From positions 496,001-560,000 of the forward strand of contig NZ_JPOF01000007.1 of the NCBI RefSeq assembly GCF_000733755.1: a stretch of DNA of 64,000 nt, written 5' to 3'. Numbering within the stretch: the first letter of the stretch is position 1; each line of letters opens with the position of its first letter. Positions 41,656-51,295 of this stretch are shown here, piece by piece. Origin of the DNA: Lachnoclostridium phytofermentans (GTDB lineage Bacteria > Bacillota > Clostridia > Lachnospirales > Lachnospiraceae). Both the position numbers and the translations under genes were made by a program. The notes beneath the pieces are model-generated. The model searched no databases and was not told where the DNA came from. It was given only the letters and a program-made list of their open reading frames with translations.

Positions 41656-41984
41656 TGGCAGATTCAGTTCATTGTATCAAGAAGACCTTACGACTCATGC
41701 CTGATGAAGCAAAGATGTTAGCTGAAAAATCAGCAAGTGCAGGAATGTGTGAAGCTGATTATCTAAGATTATTAATTAGTCAGAAGCCAAATGATTATCC
41801 GGAAGTACGCAGATTATTAAAAGATTTGATTAATGAGGTTAATAGAATAGGTATTAATATTAACCAATTGGTATTTAATCATAATTCCGGATTATATAGC
41901 GAACAGGATAGAGAACGCCTTTTTGCATACATGAAAAAACTGAATGTAACTGTCAAAGAGGCGGTGGTACAGATTGGCTATTAG
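41655..41984 (+). CDS. mobC: MobC-like relaxosome accessory protein
   Basis: 109 residues. A ribbon-helix-helix head (KKTLRLMPDEAKMLAEKSASA) is followed by the MobC signature NEVNRIGININQLVFNHNSG. Binds oriT near the nick and helps the relaxase open the strands. Overlaps the relaxase start by 11 bases and the preceding gene's stop by one. Confidence 0.9.
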   Translation: MADSVHCIKKTLRLMPDEAKMLAEKSASAGMCEADYLRLLISQKPNDYPEVRRLLKDLINEVNRIGININQLVFNHNSGLYSEQDRERLFAYMKKLNVTVKEAVVQIGY

Positions 41985-43428
41985 TAAAATCCTTTATATG
42001 AAGGACTGTGGCAGAAACTTTCCAGGAAAGCATTTGAAGGTAGCAATTGAATATATTTCAGTGCCCGACAAAACGCAGAATGGAAAGTTTGTTGCAGGAC
42101 TTAACTGTCAGCCAGATGCTGCTTATGAACAGATGAAGCAGACGAAAATAAAATTTGGCAAAACTGATAAGAGACAAGGATATCATTTGATTATTTCCTT
42201 TGAGGAAGGAGAAGTGGATGCTGATACCGCATTTGAAATCATAGGCAAGATTGCAAAAGAGTATCTTGGCGAAGAGTATGAGGCAGTATATGCGGTTCAT
42301 GATAACACAGAACATATACATGGTCATATTTGTTTCAATAGTGTTAGCTTCAAGACGGGTAAGAAATATCGCTATGAAAAAGGCGATTGGGCCAGAGATA
42401 TTCAACCTATTACAAACCGATTATGTGAAGCGTATGGATTATCAACGATTGAATTGTCAGAGGATAAGGCAAAGTCAAATGATCATTATAAGGAATGGAA
42501 TGATTTTAGAGATGGCAAGTTTGTTTGGGGCAATATGATTAAGCGTGACCTGGATACTTGTATTATGCAGGCTCCCACTTTTGATAGCTTTTTAGAATTA
42601 TTGGCAGACAAAGGGTATGAGATTAAGCAAGGAAAATATTTTGCAATCAGACCACTCGGTATGTATCGATTTAAAAGATGCAAGTCATTAGGAGAAGATT
42701 ATACGGAAGAACGGATAAGAGAAAGAGTCTTTAGTGAATCTTTATCTGATTATAGACCGTTACGAAAGGGTGAGCAGCCTAGAATTGTTACGTACAAGAT
42801 CAAACGATTCAAACGAGCTAAAATGTCTGGGTTGCAGAAACGATATTTTGCAAAGCTCTATCGCATAGGTCAGTTTAAGAAGAAACCATATAGTCAGGCA
42901 TGGAAGTACAAGGATGATATTCGGAAGATGCATAAGTTACAGGAACAATATTTATTTCTATCAAGGCATGATATCCGAAATATTGTTGATCTTGCGATGA
43001 CGACTGAAAGCCTGACAGCGAAGAAGGCAGAGGTGTCAAAGGAGAAAAGCCGGGTATTTAAAGCCAGAGCTAAATGTAACTCCCTATTTCAGACACTTGA
43101 TGAAATGCAGGAATTAAAGGAGTGTGAGAATAGTTATCAGTCTGGAGACAACTTCTTTGAAGAAGAGCATCAACAGTGGAGCAATTTATTTAATAAACTT
43201 TTGAAGGAAGGATACAAAGTAGATGAGGTGGAAGTTCTAAAGGAGCATTATAGGAATGAAATAGCACTGGTGAGAGATAAGGAGAAAGCAGCATTTAAGG
43301 AACTCAATCTTGCAAAGTCTATTATGAATGAAATACTTCATGATTCAGAGGAGCGTAAGAAAGAGGAAGAAATCAAGAAAACTCAAACACAGAATAGTAA
43401 GAGCAAACAACAGCAGCCAATACATTAG
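41974..43428 (+). CDS. Relaxase/mobilization nuclease (MobP type)
   Basis: 484 residues from TTG (41974) inside mobC. The N-terminal Relaxase domain has the three-histidine metal motif His114, His116, His118 (EHIHGH) and a preceding conserved YHLIISF strand. The nucleophilic tyrosine is likely among Tyr8 or those near YISVPD. A long helical, Lys/Glu-rich tail follows. It nicks oriT, stays attached to the 5' end and is pumped out with the strand. Ends in an attenuator-like hairpin. Confidence 0.92.
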   Translation: MAISKILYMKDCGRNFPGKHLKVAIEYISVPDKTQNGKFVAGLNCQPDAAYEQMKQTKIKFGKTDKRQGYHLIISFEEGEVDADTAFEIIGKIAKEYLGEEYEAVYAVHDNTEHIHGHICFNSVSFKTGKKYRYEKGDWARDIQPITNRLCEAYGLSTIELSEDKAKSNDHYKEWNDFRDGKFVWGNMIKRDLDTCIMQAPTFDSFLELLADKGYEIKQGKYFAIRPLGMYRFKRCKSLGEDYTEERIRERVFSESLSDYRPLRKGEQPRIVTYKIKRFKRAKMSGLQKRYFAKLYRIGQFKKKPYSQAWKYKDDIRKMHKLQEQYLFLSRHDIRNIVDLAMTTESLTAKKAEVSKEKSRVFKARAKCNSLFQTLDEMQELKECENSYQSGDNFFEEEHQQWSNLFNKLLKEGYKVDEVEVLKEHYRNEIALVRDKEKAAFKELNLAKSIMNEILHDSEERKKEEEIKKTQTQNSKSKQQQPIH

Positions 43429-43443
43429 GCTGTTATTTTTTTA
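43409..43443 (+). terminator. Terminator-like hairpin overlapping the relaxase stop
   Basis: AACAGC pairs with GCTGTT (or CAGCC with GGCTG), followed by eight T with one A (TATTTTTTTT). The stop codon is inside the loop and the next ribosome site (AGGAGG) follows at once, so translation could affect termination. Confidence 0.65.
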
Positions 43444-43453
43444 GGAGGAATAT

Positions 43454-44632
43454 ATGGAAGAGAGAAAGCAACTCAGTGTAAGTGACAAGAACGGTATTTT
43501 AAATGAACTTACAAGAAAAGGTTATACCCAAGAGGTAGTTGATCTTGTAAAAGAAGATTTAGATTTTGGTCTTTCCCAAGAGCAAACGCAGCTATATCTG
43601 TTAAAGAAACTGGATATCCGCCAGATGAGGGTACAGTCACAATGTATTCGCAACGGATATTCGGATGATGTTATTGCAGTAATTATGTGTGACAGACTAA
43701 ATGGGTATCAAATGCAGATAGCGTTGGAGTTTTTTCAAAAGGGTGTGCCGTTAGATACTATTAGACAGATTGCAGACACAGGTTTGCAGGCAGCAGCCAT
43801 GCAACAGGCATTTCAAAAGATATTAGATGAAATGAAAAAGGCTCAAGACAGTGTGAAAGACGAGCCAGCATATGTAAAGCAACTAATGGAAGAAATCAAA
43901 GGAATCGTTTCAAAGATTGATGTGCAGGATAAGCGTTATGATGCTCTAAATGAGAAATTAAAGATTTTTGAAAGTACCAAAAAGGATGAAGAAGTCAAAG
44001 ACGGCTTGCTAAATTCTTTAGGAGAGAAGGATCAGATGCTATCGGAACAGCAAGATAAAATTAACCTTGCAAATTCAACCATTGCAAAATTACGAAATGA
44101 TATTGATGCAATAAGAGAGGAGAAGAGAAAGATGGAGAGTAGGGTAAAAGAACTTGAGGAAGAAATATCAACTAGCGCGTCTTCAAATGTAAATGCAGCT
44201 AGCAAGAGTAATGCGGTTGTGGTAGAGGATAGTGCAGCTAAACCAGTGGAAATGGCGACTGTTAATCAACCAGTAAAAAATCAGACTTCGCCGGTGCAGT
44301 TTATTTATGGAACGCCTGTTTATTATGCACCAGTTCATGACGCTAATGGAAATTTTATTCAGAATGTAGTGATTGATAAAACTGTAAAGAAGAATAATGG
44401 TGCATTTGCAGCTATATCAAAGCTTCTTTTTAAGAAGAAATCAAGACAGGATATTGTAAAACTGGTTGCAAGTGGAGAATTAGAACCATCTCAGCTTGTT
44501 CAGATTAGAAATGCCATTGAGAAGGGATTAAGCGAGGATCAACTATTAGAACTAATTCACAGTAAAGCATCAGCGGAACAAATGCAGGGCGTTATCGAAA
44601 TAGCAATTAGCATTAATAGTCTTGTAGATTAG
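43454..44632 (+). CDS. Helical repeat and coiled-coil protein of unknown function
   Basis: 392 residues. The first 130 contain repeated short helical units of the form ILNELTRKGYTQEVVDLV and LEFFQKGVPLDTIRQIADTG. A coiled coil (about 135-245) comes next, then a Ser/Ala/Val linker and a C-terminal helical-unit block (GELEPSQLVQIRNAIEKGLS). Soluble. The same units at both ends suggest an internal duplication. It lies in the relaxase operon, so it may be a transfer accessory. Confidence 0.65.
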   Translation: MEERKQLSVSDKNGILNELTRKGYTQEVVDLVKEDLDFGLSQEQTQLYLLKKLDIRQMRVQSQCIRNGYSDDVIAVIMCDRLNGYQMQIALEFFQKGVPLDTIRQIADTGLQAAAMQQAFQKILDEMKKAQDSVKDEPAYVKQLMEEIKGIVSKIDVQDKRYDALNEKLKIFESTKKDEEVKDGLLNSLGEKDQMLSEQQDKINLANSTIAKLRNDIDAIREEKRKMESRVKELEEEISTSASSNVNAASKSNAVVVEDSAAKPVEMATVNQPVKNQTSPVQFIYGTPVYYAPVHDANGNFIQNVVIDKTVKKNNGAFAAISKLLFKKKSRQDIVKLVASGELEPSQLVQIRNAIEKGLSEDQLLELIHSKASAEQMQGVIEIAISINSLVD

Positions 44633-44647
44633 GAGGAAACAAAAAAT

Positions 44648-45040
44648 ATGAGTATACAGGTAATAAGTGAAATGGCAGAAACAGTAGCACAGAAACCATT
44701 AATCAGTAAGGAGGAACAATTATTTGTTGTTGAATTTGCATTTAAGACAAGCGATAAGGAACTGACAAATAAACTGATTGATGAACTGGCAGTACCCAAT
44801 AAAGATTCGGATAATATTATTGCAAAATACGAAGCGATGCTTGATGAAAAGCCAGTATGGATCGGTCAGATTGAGAATCTGTTAATTGCGCTTGAAATGT
44901 ATCGTATCGAGGAAGAAAAAGCGATAAATCGTTTGGCAGATATTTTAAATGCATATGGCATTGATGTGACAGCTGATGAAATCCGCACGGTTGGTACGAA
45001 TGATTTAAAAGAGCGTGTAAAGAGAGAAATAACACTTTAG
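44648..45040 (+). CDS. Hypothetical protein in the transfer operon (130 residues)
   Basis: ATG after AGGAGG. Acidic, predicted all-helical, soluble (KEEQLFVVEFAFKTSDKELTNKL). No family recognised; conserved position before the PcfB-like gene is typical of this element class. Confidence 0.6.
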   Translation: MSIQVISEMAETVAQKPLISKEEQLFVVEFAFKTSDKELTNKLIDELAVPNKDSDNIIAKYEAMLDEKPVWIGQIENLLIALEMYRIEEEKAINRLADILNAYGIDVTADEIRTVGTNDLKERVKREITL

Positions 45041-45052
45041 GAGGTGCAGAGT

Positions 45053-46162
45053 ATGGCAGAAGAAATTCAAGAGGCAGTGCAAATTATTCGTGTAGCCTAT
45101 GATGGCATTGAAATTGCCATGAAAGTAGGAAATGGAGGAATTGGAGCTATGCAAAAAGCAATTGATGTTCTAAAGGGAATGCTCGACTATGAAAAGTCCC
45201 TTGGTAAGACTTCAATGAAAAAGCTCTTGATGAAGGGCGGCGATTTGCAGGTATTACAGTTTAACACAGAAGATATGAAGAAGGTTGAAAAAATGGCTAA
45301 GAAGTACGGAATTCTTTATTCGGTTTTACCGGATATCAATAAGAAGGATGGACTGTCGGAGGTTATATTTCATTCGGAGGCTGTTCCTAGAGCAAATATG
45401 ATGATTCAAAAGTTGAAGTTTGGAAGAATTGCAACCTTTGATGATTATTTGAAAAATGGAAATGAGAAAGATTTAAGTAAACTCATGGAATTCTTAAAGG
45501 GACAGAAATTGGGAAACGAGAAAATCCACACTGAGGAAACTGTTAGAGCAGGAGTTCTAATAGAAGGTCTGATTGAAAAGGTTGGTCTGTTTGCAATGGA
45601 GAAACAGAGCATCAGTGTGGATGCTGTAAAGGAGAATTTTAGTATTGGAAATGAACAGGCGGAAAATATTATTAGTCAGCTTGAGAAAATCGGAGTTCTT
45701 GAAAAGAGCGACTTAAATGGTGAGCATAAGGTTATCATGGATAGAGAAGCGTTTCAAAACCGAGTAAAAGGATATCAAGAGTTGGCAGATAGAATGCGTG
45801 CAATATCGGCTACTAAGGATACCAGTCTTTCTGATATTACAATTAGTAAGAAACTGATTGTTGATGAAAATGATCATGCAGTTAAGACGAGAGTTCCTGG
45901 AGCATGGGGCAAATATATGTGGATTAACAAAGAAAATATTATGGAAATTCACAATGGCAAAACAATGCTCACATTCCTTGATAGAAATAAGGACTATAAG
46001 ATTTATGATGAAGAGAACCGTGTTCTTGAAACAGTAAGGGGTGAGAAACTTCATTCCAACAATTATGACAAGGTAGAAGCAGCGATAAGGGAAAGATATG
46101 AAAAATCCCAGAGTCAGACTAAAACAGCTAGACCTGTCAAGAAAGATACAGTAAAGAGGTGA
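45053..46162 (+). CDS. PcfB-like (DUF3801) conjugation protein
   Basis: 369 residues; ATG at 45053, with GGAGGTG upstream, is preferred over a GTG three codons earlier. The N-terminal half has the DUF3801 pattern (GDLQVLQFNTEDMKKVEKMAKKYG, then KDGLSEVIFHSEAVPRANMM). PcfB of pCF10 recruits the relaxosome to the coupling protein. The C-terminal part adds a winged-helix-like region and a Lys-rich tail. The stop overlaps the VirD4 region, so the pair is coupled. Confidence 0.82.
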   Translation: MAEEIQEAVQIIRVAYDGIEIAMKVGNGGIGAMQKAIDVLKGMLDYEKSLGKTSMKKLLMKGGDLQVLQFNTEDMKKVEKMAKKYGILYSVLPDINKKDGLSEVIFHSEAVPRANMMIQKLKFGRIATFDDYLKNGNEKDLSKLMEFLKGQKLGNEKIHTEETVRAGVLIEGLIEKVGLFAMEKQSISVDAVKENFSIGNEQAENIISQLEKIGVLEKSDLNGEHKVIMDREAFQNRVKGYQELADRMRAISATKDTSLSDITISKKLIVDENDHAVKTRVPGAWGKYMWINKENIMEIHNGKTMLTFLDRNKDYKIYDEENRVLETVRGEKLHSNNYDKVEAAIRERYEKSQSQTKTARPVKKDTVKR

Positions 46163-46167
46163 TGCCA

Positions 46168-48363
46168 ATGCAGACAAGTAAGAAGAAGGTATCACCTGTT
46201 TTTATTCTTTTAGGAGCAATTGCTGCAGCATACCTTGGATATCTAGTAAATGGTGCATGGAAAACAGATATGAATATCAATGATTTCATAGCAGCATTTT
46301 CCGAGGTGTGTAATAAGCCATTAGCAAATTATTATAATGATTCAACCGTAAAAGCGGTGGTAATAGCGATGTTTGTCTATACCATCGCTATTATTATGTA
46401 CTATACTAGTCAAAGGAATTATATGCCGGGCAAAGAATTCGGTACAGCTAAGTTTGAGGAACCAAAGCATGTGAATAAGATACTGGAAGACAAAGACGTG
46501 GGATTTAATCGAATTCTCAGTCAGAATGTTCGGATGTCACTTAACTTTCGCAAACTTAAACTAAACGGAAATATCTTGATTTGTGGAGGTTCCGGTGCTG
46601 GTAAAACTTTTTATGAGGTAAAGCCAAATTTGATGCAAATGCCACATCATTGTTCTTTTATCTGTACGGATCCAAAAGGGGAAATCCTCAGAAGCTGTGG
46701 TAAAATGTTAAAAGATAATGGATACAACGTAAAAGTTATTAATTTGTTGGAGATGAATAAGTCTGATTGTTATAATCCATTCTCTTATATAAGGGAAGAA
46801 ACGGATGTTGTAAAACTGATTACAAACCTCATTTCTAATACAACACCAAAGGGGTCGACACCCTCAGATCCATTCTGGGAGAAGGCTGAAGGCTTATTTC
46901 TACAGGCAATTTTCTACTATGTATGGTTAGAAGAAAGACCTTCAAAGCGAAACTTTGAAACAGTTCTTAAACTCATGGGAGAAGCTGAAGTAGCAGAGCA
47001 GGGAAAGCCTTCAAAACTTGATGTGCGTATGAAATTTTTAGAAGAAAGTTCTACACTTGGAGTGAATCATCCGGCAGTAAAGCAATATAACAAATGTATG
47101 CGTGGTGCAGGAGATACGGTTCGATCCATTATTATCAGTGCCAATTCAAGATTGGCATTCCTTGAAAATAAACAGGTTTTACGGATGCTGTCGAAAGATG
47201 AACTAAACCTTGCAGAACTAGGCATTGGGGTAAATGGGGATGGAGAGACAAAAACGGCATTATTTTGTGTTATTCCTGATACAGATAAATCCTATAACTT
47301 TATTATTGGGATGCTCTACACGCAAATTTTTCAGGAGTTATACTATCAAGCTGATTTTAATTGTGGAGGCAGATTACCGATACATGTCACATTTATGCTT
47401 GATGAGTTTGCTAACGTTGCGTTGCCAGATGATTATTGTTCCTTGCTATCAACAATGCGTAGCCGTGAAATTAGTAGTATTATTATTATCCAGAACTTTG
47501 CGCAGCTCAAGGCACTTTTTAAAGATACTTGGGAGACGATTCCCGGAAACTGTGACACGTTTATCTATTTAGGAGGAAACGAGCAAAGTACGCATAAATA
47601 TGTGTCAGAACTACTTGGCAAAGGTACCATAGATAAGAAGTCCAGTGGCGAAACAAAAGGAAGGCAGGGAAGTTCAAGCAGGAATTATGATGTGCTTGGA
47701 AGAGAATTATTTACACCGGATGAAGTAAGAAAGTTGGATAATAGGAAATGTCTTGTCTTTATACGTGGATTTGATCCTATTATGGACAATAAATATATTC
47801 CTTTTGGACATCCAGCTTTTGATTTGACAGCTGATGGGAAAGGTACGCCGTATGTGCATGTTATAGAAGCTGAATCTACGGTAATAGGAGCAACATTTGA
47901 AATATTAACAAAACGCTCTGTTGAGTATTATGAGGCTTTGAAGAAAAAGGGTGGGAACATTTATATTGATGACCTTACCTATGATGAATTTATGCTTTTT
48001 GGAGATACCGAACTTGGTAAACGATTTATTAGTATGGATGAGAAGGTGCAGAAAGAGAAGCTGCAATCATCACAGAATAACGAATTGGAATATTCCGAAG
48101 AGTCGGTAACGAGAAAAGTAAGATCTGAAACTAAGGCAGCGCAGCAACATCAGGAGAGAAAAGCTTTGGATGGGGAAGATACTATCACAAATCGTATGCT
48201 ACATTGGAAGTATTCAAAGGAGCAAATTGCTGAACTCAAGCGAGCGATAGCAATGAAGATGTCGGAAGTTAATGTTCTAGAATTCTTTTATCCAGAGACA
48301 GATGTTAAGCAGATGAAAGAGATAATTGATACATTCCAGGCATTAGGTCAAGCTAATTTCTAA
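46168..48363 (+). CDS. VirD4-like type IV coupling protein
   Basis: Conjugation ATPase that feeds the relaxase-DNA complex to the channel. Two N-terminal membrane helices (about 10-30 and 60-80), then Walker A GGSGAGKT (Lys146), the conserved SFICTDPKGEILRSCG strand and Walker B MLDEFANVALPDDY. About 730 residues, normal for the family. The ATG at 46168 has AGAGG eight bases upstream; the GTG at 46159 and ATG at 46162 are alternatives. No stop or frameshift. Confidence 0.94.
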   Translation: MQTSKKKVSPVFILLGAIAAAYLGYLVNGAWKTDMNINDFIAAFSEVCNKPLANYYNDSTVKAVVIAMFVYTIAIIMYYTSQRNYMPGKEFGTAKFEEPKHVNKILEDKDVGFNRILSQNVRMSLNFRKLKLNGNILICGGSGAGKTFYEVKPNLMQMPHHCSFICTDPKGEILRSCGKMLKDNGYNVKVINLLEMNKSDCYNPFSYIREETDVVKLITNLISNTTPKGSTPSDPFWEKAEGLFLQAIFYYVWLEERPSKRNFETVLKLMGEAEVAEQGKPSKLDVRMKFLEESSTLGVNHPAVKQYNKCMRGAGDTVRSIIISANSRLAFLENKQVLRMLSKDELNLAELGIGVNGDGETKTALFCVIPDTDKSYNFIIGMLYTQIFQELYYQADFNCGGRLPIHVTFMLDEFANVALPDDYCSLLSTMRSREISSIIIIQNFAQLKALFKDTWETIPGNCDTFIYLGGNEQSTHKYVSELLGKGTIDKKSSGETKGRQGSSSRNYDVLGRELFTPDEVRKLDNRKCLVFIRGFDPIMDNKYIPFGHPAFDLTADGKGTPYVHVIEAESTVIGATFEILTKRSVEYYEALKKKGGNIYIDDLTYDEFMLFGDTELGKRFISMDEKVQKEKLQSSQNNELEYSEESVTRKVRSETKAAQQHQERKALDGEDTITNRMLHWKYSKEQIAELKRAIAMKMSEVNVLEFFYPETDVKQMKEIIDTFQALGQANF

Positions 48364-48406
48364 TACTATAAGTTGCAGTTCGAATAAGGAATTTGTATAA
48401 ATAACG

Positions 48407-48436
48407 ATGGCATAATTGGCGTTAAATTGTTATAAT
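48407..48436 (+). promoter_or_regulatory. Promoter of the alpha/beta hydrolase cargo gene
   Basis: ATGGCA, 18 bases, TATAAT. Moderate -35, perfect -10, 67 bases before the ATG. Confidence 0.5.
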
Positions 48437-48502
48437 CAAGCCAAATGGAAATTGTAATTTAAACTGTGATGATTTATACAATGTGCAAAGGGGGAATATT
48501 TA

Positions 48503-49240
48503 ATGCAGTTTTATGAGTTTGGAAAAGAAAACACTGAAAATGTAATGCTTATACATGGGATGGGAACAACATGGGAAATGAGTTTTTCTTCTTTTATTGC
48601 AGTTGCTCAAAAAGAGTATCATATTATTGCGGTTTCGTTAGATGGATATAATCCTAATGAGACTTCCGAATTCGAGTCAATTGCTGTTGAATCCAAAAAA
48701 ATTGCAGATTATCTTATAAAAAACTACAATGGGAACTTTGACACAATATACGGTTCGTCAATGGGTGGAGCAGTTTTGCTGAGTCTTCTTTCAAACACTA
48801 GCATTAGAATTAAAAGTGCGATAATTGATGGTTTATATGCATCTAATTATGGTATATTTTCAAAAGCAATAACCAAGCTTATGACGTCATTGACTGTAAA
48901 AACAATGAGTGGTAACTCTACTCTTTTGATGAAGATGATGGGGATTGAAAATACTGATGATTTAAGAAACAAAATGTATACTGGAGCTTCAAAAAATACT
49001 ATCTATAATTGCTTTTATGAAAGCTACATTTTTAATTTACCGGCGAATATACATGAAATATTGTCATTAAAAATCTGGTATGGGAGTAAAGAGCGGTATC
49101 CACAAAAGCTATCAAATAAAATTAAGAAGGTTAATAAAAATGCAATAATTAAAATATTTGATGCTTATGGACATGGTGCTCTTTTAAATAATCCTAATCA
49201 GTTGTTAGCAGAAATTAAAAATGCAAATAGGGGAGAATAA
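48503..49240 (+). CDS. Alpha/beta hydrolase (cargo)
   Basis: 245 residues. The oxyanion-hole motif HGMG lies near residue 19, the nucleophile elbow GSSMGG gives the catalytic Ser near 92, and AYGHGALL supplies the catalytic His. No signal peptide, so it is cytosolic. Substrate unknown; lipases, thioesterases and quorum-lactone hydrolases share the fold. It is inserted in the transfer operon between VirD4 and the pilin-like gene, with its own promoter and a following terminator. AAAGGGGG precedes the ATG. Confidence 0.85.
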   Translation: MQFYEFGKENTENVMLIHGMGTTWEMSFSSFIAVAQKEYHIIAVSLDGYNPNETSEFESIAVESKKIADYLIKNYNGNFDTIYGSSMGGAVLLSLLSNTSIRIKSAIIDGLYASNYGIFSKAITKLMTSLTVKTMSGNSTLLMKMMGIENTDDLRNKMYTGASKNTIYNCFYESYIFNLPANIHEILSLKIWYGSKERYPQKLSNKIKKVNKNAIIKIFDAYGHGALLNNPNQLLAEIKNANRGE

Positions 49241-49396
49241 GCATTCGCTGCATTTCGCTTTGAGCATATCATAAAGCCTTCAGATTTTAATTTGTAAATG
49301 CATACAAGGAGGCGACAAAAGATCAGTATCTAACTTTCCGGATACTCAAGAGCTTTATAATTAACATATAAATAAAAAATCATATATAGTACGACG

Positions 49397-49583
49397 TAGC
49401 CGAGGTAAAATCCCCGGCTATTTTTGTGCCCAATTTAAGGAGGTGATTACCGCAGTAACATATCGGGGAAAGCCCGATTCAAATTGGTCCCAGGAGCAAT
49501 CCTGTTTTTATAGATGCAACTAATAATAGAAGATAAACGAAGCCGGAAGAAATGAAGCTGATTCATTTCCATCCGGCTTTTTT
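49397..49583 (+). promoter_or_regulatory. Three successive terminator-like hairpins before the VirB2-like gene
   Basis: Hairpin 1: TAGCCG/CGGCTA (49397-49420), then TTTTTG. Hairpin 2: ATCGGG/CCCGAT (49462-49478) plus CAGGA-GCAA-TCCTG (49491-49504) with a GNRA-type loop and TTTTTAT. Hairpin 3: a long stem AGCCGGAAGAAATGAA with TTCATTTCCATCCGGCT (49541-49578), then a T-run. An AAGGAGG at 49437-49443 precedes a short frame reading TYRGKPDSN without a clear start codon. The first ends the cargo transcript; the others look like controls over the channel genes. Confidence 0.65.
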
Positions 49584-49615
49584 GTCCAAAAAAATTATAG
49601 AAGGAGAAATTATTT

Positions 49616-49978
49616 ATGAATAAGAAAGCGATTAATATAACAAATAAGGGAACAAAGAAGGACGGCTTTTTTGTAGGAATGAAGAAGAAAGTAATTCCTG
49701 CATTTTCAGGAGCCATTATGGCTTGCAGTTTATTTTCCACACAAGTAATGGCAGCTACTGACACAAGTTCAGTAACCCAGCCACTTGATAACTTAAAGAC
49801 ATTGGTTATTGCAATTATTGGCGCAGTTGGTGTCATTATCCTTGCAAAGAATGTTATGGAATTTGCACAAGCGTATCAGCAGCAGGATTCTTCTACCATG
49901 AACTCTGCACTTAAGGGTATTGTGGCAGGTGTCATGATGGCGGGTATTTCATCCGTTTTAACTATCTTAGGATTCTAG
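49616..49978 (+). CDS. VirB2/Maff2-like small membrane protein
   Basis: 120 residues: a Lys-rich head, a signal-like stretch ending near VMA, then two membrane helices (IAIIGAVGVIILAKNVME and GIVAGVMMAGISSVLTILGF). This matches the VirB2-like or Maff-2 proteins that lie before the VirB6-like gene in Tn1549-type systems. It is probably a pilin or channel component. AGGAG precedes the ATG. Confidence 0.8.
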   Translation: MNKKAINITNKGTKKDGFFVGMKKKVIPAFSGAIMACSLFSTQVMAATDTSSVTQPLDNLKTLVIAIIGAVGVIILAKNVMEFAQAYQQQDSSTMNSALKGIVAGVMMAGISSVLTILGF

Positions 49979-50030
49979 GAACAATAATGGGTTAGATTCC
50001 CAAATCAACAGAAAGAGGTGAGACACAAGT

Positions 50031-50873
50031 ATGGATATTTTCAATCTTGGAGAACAGATCCTTGACCTTCTGGAGATGGTATTTGGTTTTTGGAACAATC
50101 AGATAGCACTTGTATTTTCATTGCTCGGTCAGTCGCCCGTGGATTTTAAGGGCGGCGGTCCGTGGGCAGTCATTGAAGGAATAGAACCTATCTTCGTTGG
50201 AGTAGGTTCATCTCTGGTAGTACTGTTTTTTGTCATTGGATTTTGTTCGGAAAGCGTAGACATTCGGGAAGAAATGCGATTTGAAGTCATTTTAAAAATG
50301 ATGATTCGTGTTGGAATTTCTGAATGGCTGGTAGTAAATAACGTAACTATTATGAAGGCATTTTTTACATCGATAGGTAATTTGGTTGGATTAATGACGC
50401 AAGGAAATATTCCGACACTTTCTATTGATAGTGCACAGGCAGATGTGATATCAAATCTCGGTTTTGGAGCCAGTTTGATTATGCTAATACTAGCGGCACT
50501 GTTATCCATAATCATTATTATCTGTGGGTTTTTCCTGATATACACTGTTTACTTTAGATTCTTGAAGATATTAGTAATCGTGCCTTTAGGAGCTATAGCA
50601 TTTTCAACAGTAGGTGGAAACAGAAATATAAATCATACTGCTGTAACGTATGCAAAGTACTTTTTGTCGGTGGTATTGGAAGCAGTAACAATGGCATTAT
50701 CAATTCTTGTTTGTAATGCATTCATTAGTGCAGGACTACCGACATTTACAGAAAATTATGCAGATTGGGCACAGACGCTTATTTATTTATGTGAGATGAC
50801 ATTTACAATTGCAATGACAGTCGGAAGTGTGAAAGGTGCACAAAACTTAACCAGTAGGGCATTAGGATTATAG
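50031..50873 (+). CDS. VirB6/TrbL-like channel membrane protein
   Basis: 280 residues with about six membrane helices and a polar loop after helix 1 (FNLGEQILDLLEMVFGFWNNQ near the start). The position between the VirB2-like and PrgI genes is that of VirB6-like proteins. It would form the inner-membrane pore of the mating channel. AGAGGTG precedes the ATG. Confidence 0.85.
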   Translation: MDIFNLGEQILDLLEMVFGFWNNQIALVFSLLGQSPVDFKGGGPWAVIEGIEPIFVGVGSSLVVLFFVIGFCSESVDIREEMRFEVILKMMIRVGISEWLVVNNVTIMKAFFTSIGNLVGLMTQGNIPTLSIDSAQADVISNLGFGASLIMLILAALLSIIIIICGFFLIYTVYFRFLKILVIVPLGAIAFSTVGGNRNINHTAVTYAKYFLSVVLEAVTMALSILVCNAFISAGLPTFTENYADWAQTLIYLCEMTFTIAMTVGSVKGAQNLTSRALGL

Positions 50874-50885
50874 GAAGGAGCAATT

Positions 50886-51281
50886 ATGGAGACGTTGGAA
50901 TTAAAGACACAATGGGGAAGTACGGAACAGGTACAACTTGAAATTAACAATTACCTGGATAATAACGGTATGTATATAGGGATTATGACAAGTTCAGATT
51001 ATCCAGAACCATATGGAGATATGACAGTCAATCTAGATAGCAAAGCACCAGATTATTGCGGCTATATTGACACCAATAATATGCCAGAGTTAGCGAAGTT
51101 CATAGAGGACAATGATATTGGGGAGTTTACAGGGCTTACGAAACGTAGCGGCTTTTGTGAATATCCCCTTTATTTATTTAATCCAGAGAAACTTCGTGAG
51201 TTATGTCCAGATGGGATGGAAGCTTATGAACGAAGTATTGGAGCTACGAAAGCACCAGAAATGAAGGAAAAGGCAAGATAA
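50886..51281 (+). CDS. DUF4313-like soluble protein
   Basis: 131 residues. The pattern DYCGYIDTNNMPELAKFIEDNDIGEFTG (in parts) and the CEYPLYLFN motif fits a small family found between channel genes on Clostridial elements. No membrane segment and no catalytic motif. Family name from memory. Confidence 0.7.
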   Translation: METLELKTQWGSTEQVQLEINNYLDNNGMYIGIMTSSDYPEPYGDMTVNLDSKAPDYCGYIDTNNMPELAKFIEDNDIGEFTGLTKRSGFCEYPLYLFNPEKLRELCPDGMEAYERSIGATKAPEMKEKAR

Positions 51282-51295
51282 ACGGAGGTGAGGTT

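Noticed and set aside
45713-46195. 160-codon minus-strand frame inside the PcfB-like gene
   Set aside because: Antisense to a strongly supported gene, no ribosome site, no recognisable protein.
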